Shown piece by piece: positions 61,836 to 64,000 of a stretch of 64,000 bases of DNA. Both the position numbers and the translations under genes were made by a program. How positions within the stretch are numbered: the stretch's first letter is position 1; the number at the start of each line of letters is the position of its first letter. The stretch comes from JAHEJA01 sp965656445. GTDB taxonomy: Bacteria > Pseudomonadota > Alphaproteobacteria > Rhodobacterales > Rhodobacteraceae. The stretch spans positions 1 through 64,000 of the forward strand of contig CBFHKO010000007.1 in NCBI GenBank assembly GCA_965656445.1. Direction: 5' to 3'. The notes below the pieces were generated by a model that worked only from the letters and a program-made list of their open reading frames with translations, was not told the DNA's origin and searched no databases.

Positions 61836-62399
61836 TCACTTGGATGCACGTAAGGCCGTGCTCGACATTGGGTTTAGGGGCATATTGGCATAACACCACA
61901 TCGGAGGGTCCGTGCGTCCCAAAAGATGCGAGGCATGTGAGGGAAGGCGTCGATGCGCATAGGTCTTGGCCGCCTGTGAGGTCAAGGCATCCAAGCGCGA
62001 TTTTGGACGCGCCAGAACTCCGATCGGAACGGTCTCCATGATCCAACGCCACTCTTTCCACTGGTTGAATTGGCCCAAATTATCCGCCCCCATGAGCCAG
62101 ACAAATTGCACATGTGGATTGCGATCCACCAAATAACGCAGGGTTTGGGCCGTGTACCGTGTACCAATGCGGGCCTCTATATCGGAGATCGTCACTTTGG
62201 GATGTTCCATGATCCCACGCGCCGCTTCCAAGCGGTGTTCCATCGGAGCAGGGCCGTTGGGTTTCAAGGGATTCCCGGGGGACACAAGCCACCACAGATG
62301 ATCCAACCCAAACCGTTTAAGAGCCTGCAGAGTAAAGTCCACATGCCCAGAATGGGGAGGATCAAAAGATCCGCCAAATAGTCCAATACGTTGTTTCAT
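61836..62399 (-). CDS. nadD: Nicotinate-nucleotide adenylyltransferase
   Basis: Forms deamido-NAD from nicotinate mononucleotide and ATP. The 187-residue protein begins RIGLFGGSFDPPHSGHVDF (HxGH nucleotidyltransferase motif), continues WWLVSPGNPLKP and VWLMGADNLGQFNQWKEWRWI, and ends with the ISSTxIR-like segment reading MSSTALRA. ATG 62399 is chosen; an upstream in-frame ATG at 62477 adds atypical residues. It lies upstream of dacB on the same strand. Confidence 0.92.
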   Translation of the reverse strand: MKQRIGLFGGSFDPPHSGHVDFTLQALKRFGLDHLWWLVSPGNPLKPNGPAPMEHRLEAARGIMEHPKVTISDIEARIGTRYTAQTLRYLVDRNPHVQFVWLMGADNLGQFNQWKEWRWIMETVPIGVLARPKSRLDALTSQAAKTYAHRRLPSHASHLLGRTDPPMWCYANMPLNPMSSTALRASK

Positions 62400-62485
62400 C
62401 ACGCCCCAAAGAATTACACCTAGGCTCTGTGGATACCGATTATTGCAAAAAGATGAAATAAAATAGTGCACCTTCAAATCTTATA

Positions 62486-62571
62486 GCGAAGCGGCTGCCC
62501 GGGTGGGAGCGGAACGCGCCCGCCGTGGGGCGGGCAGACGCGTGCCTGCTGCTTGCGCAACAGGCGGGGCC
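62486..62571. repeat. Short very GC-rich hairpin-forming segment
   Basis: About 86 bases with roughly 79% G+C by my count, against about 50% around it. It contains GCCCGCC-GTGG-GGCGGGC (62518-62535), a perfect 7-bp hairpin, and GCCTG...CAGGC around TTGCGCAA. It lies between nadD and the KAP NTPase gene. Nature unknown: a dispersed repeat, structured leader RNA, or insertion remnant are possible. Confidence 0.5.
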
Positions 62572-62638
62572 AAGTGAACTTGAAATAGCACATAAGTGTC
62601 CCCACCTTTTTAAGGATTATTTAAGTATAGGATTTCTC

Positions 62639-63967
62639 ATGAAGCTATTTGTTCCCGAGCCAAATATTGACGTCTACAGTGACGGTTTTGGCAACCACGA
62701 TCGGTTGAATCGCAAAGACCAAGGCATACGCCTGTCTAACCTCGTTGAAAATGTCTCTGATCCAATGGTGATTGCACTGGATGGTCATTGGGGTAGTGGA
62801 AAATCTGTATTCTTAAAATGCTGGGTTGGAGAACACACCAATGACCCTGAACTTACGGCAGAGCTTGTTTACTTTGATGCCTTCAAACACGACTTCATGA
62901 ATGATCCGCTCATTGCATTGGTGAGCATTCTGGATGAGCAAATCAAGAAAGACAAAAATCTATTAGAAAAAGGTTGGAAAAAGTTAAAAGGTACAGCGCC
63001 CCTGCTGGCGCGTGTAGGTTTGGCAGCAACGACCGCAGGTGTTTCAGAAATTGCTGGCGCCGTTGGAGGTGCAATCGTCAATTCCGCTAGTGAGGAAATT
63101 GACAAGTTCTGGGAAGCTGAAACGGCGAAACAAGCAGCAGTCCAAGAATTTCGCGAAGCGCTGACCATGATGACGGAGGCTCAGAAATTAGTCATCGTAA
63201 TCGACGAACTTGACCGATGCAGGCCAGATTTTGCCCTATCCATGTTAGAAATTGTAAAACATTTGTTCAGTGTTCCAAATGTGCATTTTGTGCTTGGTGT
63301 GAATTTAAAAAGTTTAGAAAATTCTGTGAAAGCGAGATATGGAAGTGATCTTGACGCTGCTAAATATCTTCAAAAATTTTACAATTTGAGTTTTTCACTT
63401 AGAGGTCAGCCAAATTATAATGAACGAGAGATTGCCACCCAAAGCGATATTATTAATTATTTCAATTCTTTCGCTAGCGGGTTACCACAAGATCGAACTG
63501 GCATAGTAGATAGTACAGAAGTCCTGTTGCAAAAAATTAGGCGTAGACATGTTGTTACATTTAAAGATTTGAATTTTGTATACGCAAAGCTCTCTTGTTT
63601 GATAGCCGCACGTGTCATTCAGGGACACGCTTCAAGATTTGCCATACTTACTTTATTACAAATTCTAAATAAGGACCTTTTTGATAGATTTATTGTTTCA
63701 GTTTCTCACGAAATTTGCGAAGAAGTTGTTTTTTGGTTCGGATTTTCTGATGCTAGCGAAAAAGACACAAAGTTAATTCGAGCTAGTGAAGATTTAACGG
63801 ATTTGTCCGCCCTCATTTTTGAAAATCCTCAATCGGTAGTTCCTGGACATCACCACGAGTATTTGAGTACATCGCTTTCGCACGGGAGAAGCTACACCCA
63901 ACGAAAAGAAAACTTCGAACAATATGTTCTAATTCCTTTCCTATCCATTCCAATGATCAACGCATAG
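62639..63967 (+). CDS. KAP-family P-loop NTPase
   Basis: A 442-residue KAP-type STAND-like NTPase. Walker A is GHWGSGKS at residues 49-56, followed by FDAFKHDFMNDPL. A hydrophobic, Ala/Gly-rich segment (APLLARVGLAATTAGVSEIAGAVGGAIV) sits between Walker A and B, where KAP proteins carry membrane helices. Walker B is LVIVIDELDRCRPDF. Bacterial KAP genes are patchily distributed and often lie in mobile or defence islands. The second half is clearly AT-richer than neighbouring genes, suggesting transfer. ATG 62639 follows TAGGA; the open frame upstream runs through the GC-rich segment and is not believed. Confidence 0.83.
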   Translation: MKLFVPEPNIDVYSDGFGNHDRLNRKDQGIRLSNLVENVSDPMVIALDGHWGSGKSVFLKCWVGEHTNDPELTAELVYFDAFKHDFMNDPLIALVSILDEQIKKDKNLLEKGWKKLKGTAPLLARVGLAATTAGVSEIAGAVGGAIVNSASEEIDKFWEAETAKQAAVQEFREALTMMTEAQKLVIVIDELDRCRPDFALSMLEIVKHLFSVPNVHFVLGVNLKSLENSVKARYGSDLDAAKYLQKFYNLSFSLRGQPNYNEREIATQSDIINYFNSFASGLPQDRTGIVDSTEVLLQKIRRRHVVTFKDLNFVYAKLSCLIAARVIQGHASRFAILTLLQILNKDLFDRFIVSVSHEICEEVVFWFGFSDASEKDTKLIRASEDLTDLSALIFENPQSVVPGHHHEYLSTSLSHGRSYTQRKENFEQYVLIPFLSIPMINA

Positions 63968-64000
63968 TGCGGCCATCGTCCCATACCACCCATTCCAGTA

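Noticed and set aside
62525..62638. N-terminal extension of the KAP protein through the GC-rich segment
   Set aside because: The extension has a different composition and no KAP-like sequence; ATG 62639 has a ribosome site and begins a plausible protein.

Overview
The window reads as chromosome from an alphaproteobacterium of the order Rhodobacterales (Roseobacter/Rhodobacteraceae type). The grounds are a hemD–mitofilin–hemY run, methylmalonyl-CoA epimerase next to a DUF1467 gene, a class I lysyl-tRNA synthetase, a polyol operon in the gene order known from Rhodobacter sphaeroides (smoE-F-G-K-S-mtlK), and a long 'glycosyl hydrolase 28-related' protein typical of roseobacters. Base composition looks close to 50% G+C by eye. 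Coding density is very high and no gap without a gene exceeds about 300 bases. One tRNA (CAT anticodon, most likely elongator Met) is present. No rRNA, CRISPR array, transposase or integrase was seen.

Layout. 1-2.6 kb: leucyl aminopeptidase (cut by the window edge), an NlpC/P60 peptidase and an agmatinase-family hydrolase, translationally coupled. 2.7-8.3 kb: small unknown genes, tRNA, zinc alcohol dehydrogenase, AGE-family sugar isomerase, a TIGR03643 protein with an ABC1 kinase, and a ProX-like deacylase. 8.3-10.5 kb: a TetR / membrane protein / HD-domain cassette bordered by inverted repeats. 10.5-15.5 kb: idi and a sugar-acid catabolic cluster (FAH hydrolase, two dehydrogenases, SMP-30 lactonase, hydroxypyruvate isomerase-like protein). 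15.6-19.3 kb: aminotransferase, L,D-transpeptidase, extensin-like protein, galU. 19.4-23.8 kb: a light/DNA-repair island with three photolyase/cryptochrome homologues and a 45-residue DUF2256 zinc protein; one homologue appears circularly permuted. 23.9-29.3 kb: SPFH protein, an unusual LuxR-type protein, DUF1761, EVE, YciI, gpsA, tsaD. 29.4-32.9 kb: hemD, mitofilin, HemY. 33-40.7 kb: a LacI regulator and the complete polyol uptake/oxidation operon, with matching palindromes upstream of the regulator and of the operon. 40.8-43.6 kb: a second LacI regulator with two operator-like palindromes, a dual-specificity phosphatase and a lipid A acyltransferase. 43.7-50.8 kb: carB, pabB, pabC-like, aspS. 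51-52.4 kb: a frameshifted paralogue of the LuxR-type protein, then a GNAT acetyltransferase. 52.4-58 kb: response regulator, mce, DUF1467, EI24, nitroreductase, GH28-related protein, DUF4864. 58-62.4 kb: lysK, terB-like, dacB, nadD. 62.5-64 kb: a short, very GC-rich hairpin segment followed by an AT-richer KAP-family P-loop NTPase.

How the genes work together. The clearest system is sorbitol/mannitol use: a binding protein, two permeases and an ATPase import the polyol, and SmoS and MtlK oxidise it to keto-sugars. The second catabolic cluster probably hydrolyses a sugar lactone, oxidises the acid and splits a diketo-acid, but its substrate cannot be read from sequence. The most unusual items are the permuted photolyase homologue inside the photolyase island, the two-member LuxR-HTH family with an unrecognised C-terminal domain (one member broken by an apparent one-base insertion), the paired operator sets, and the KAP NTPase beside the GC-rich segment.
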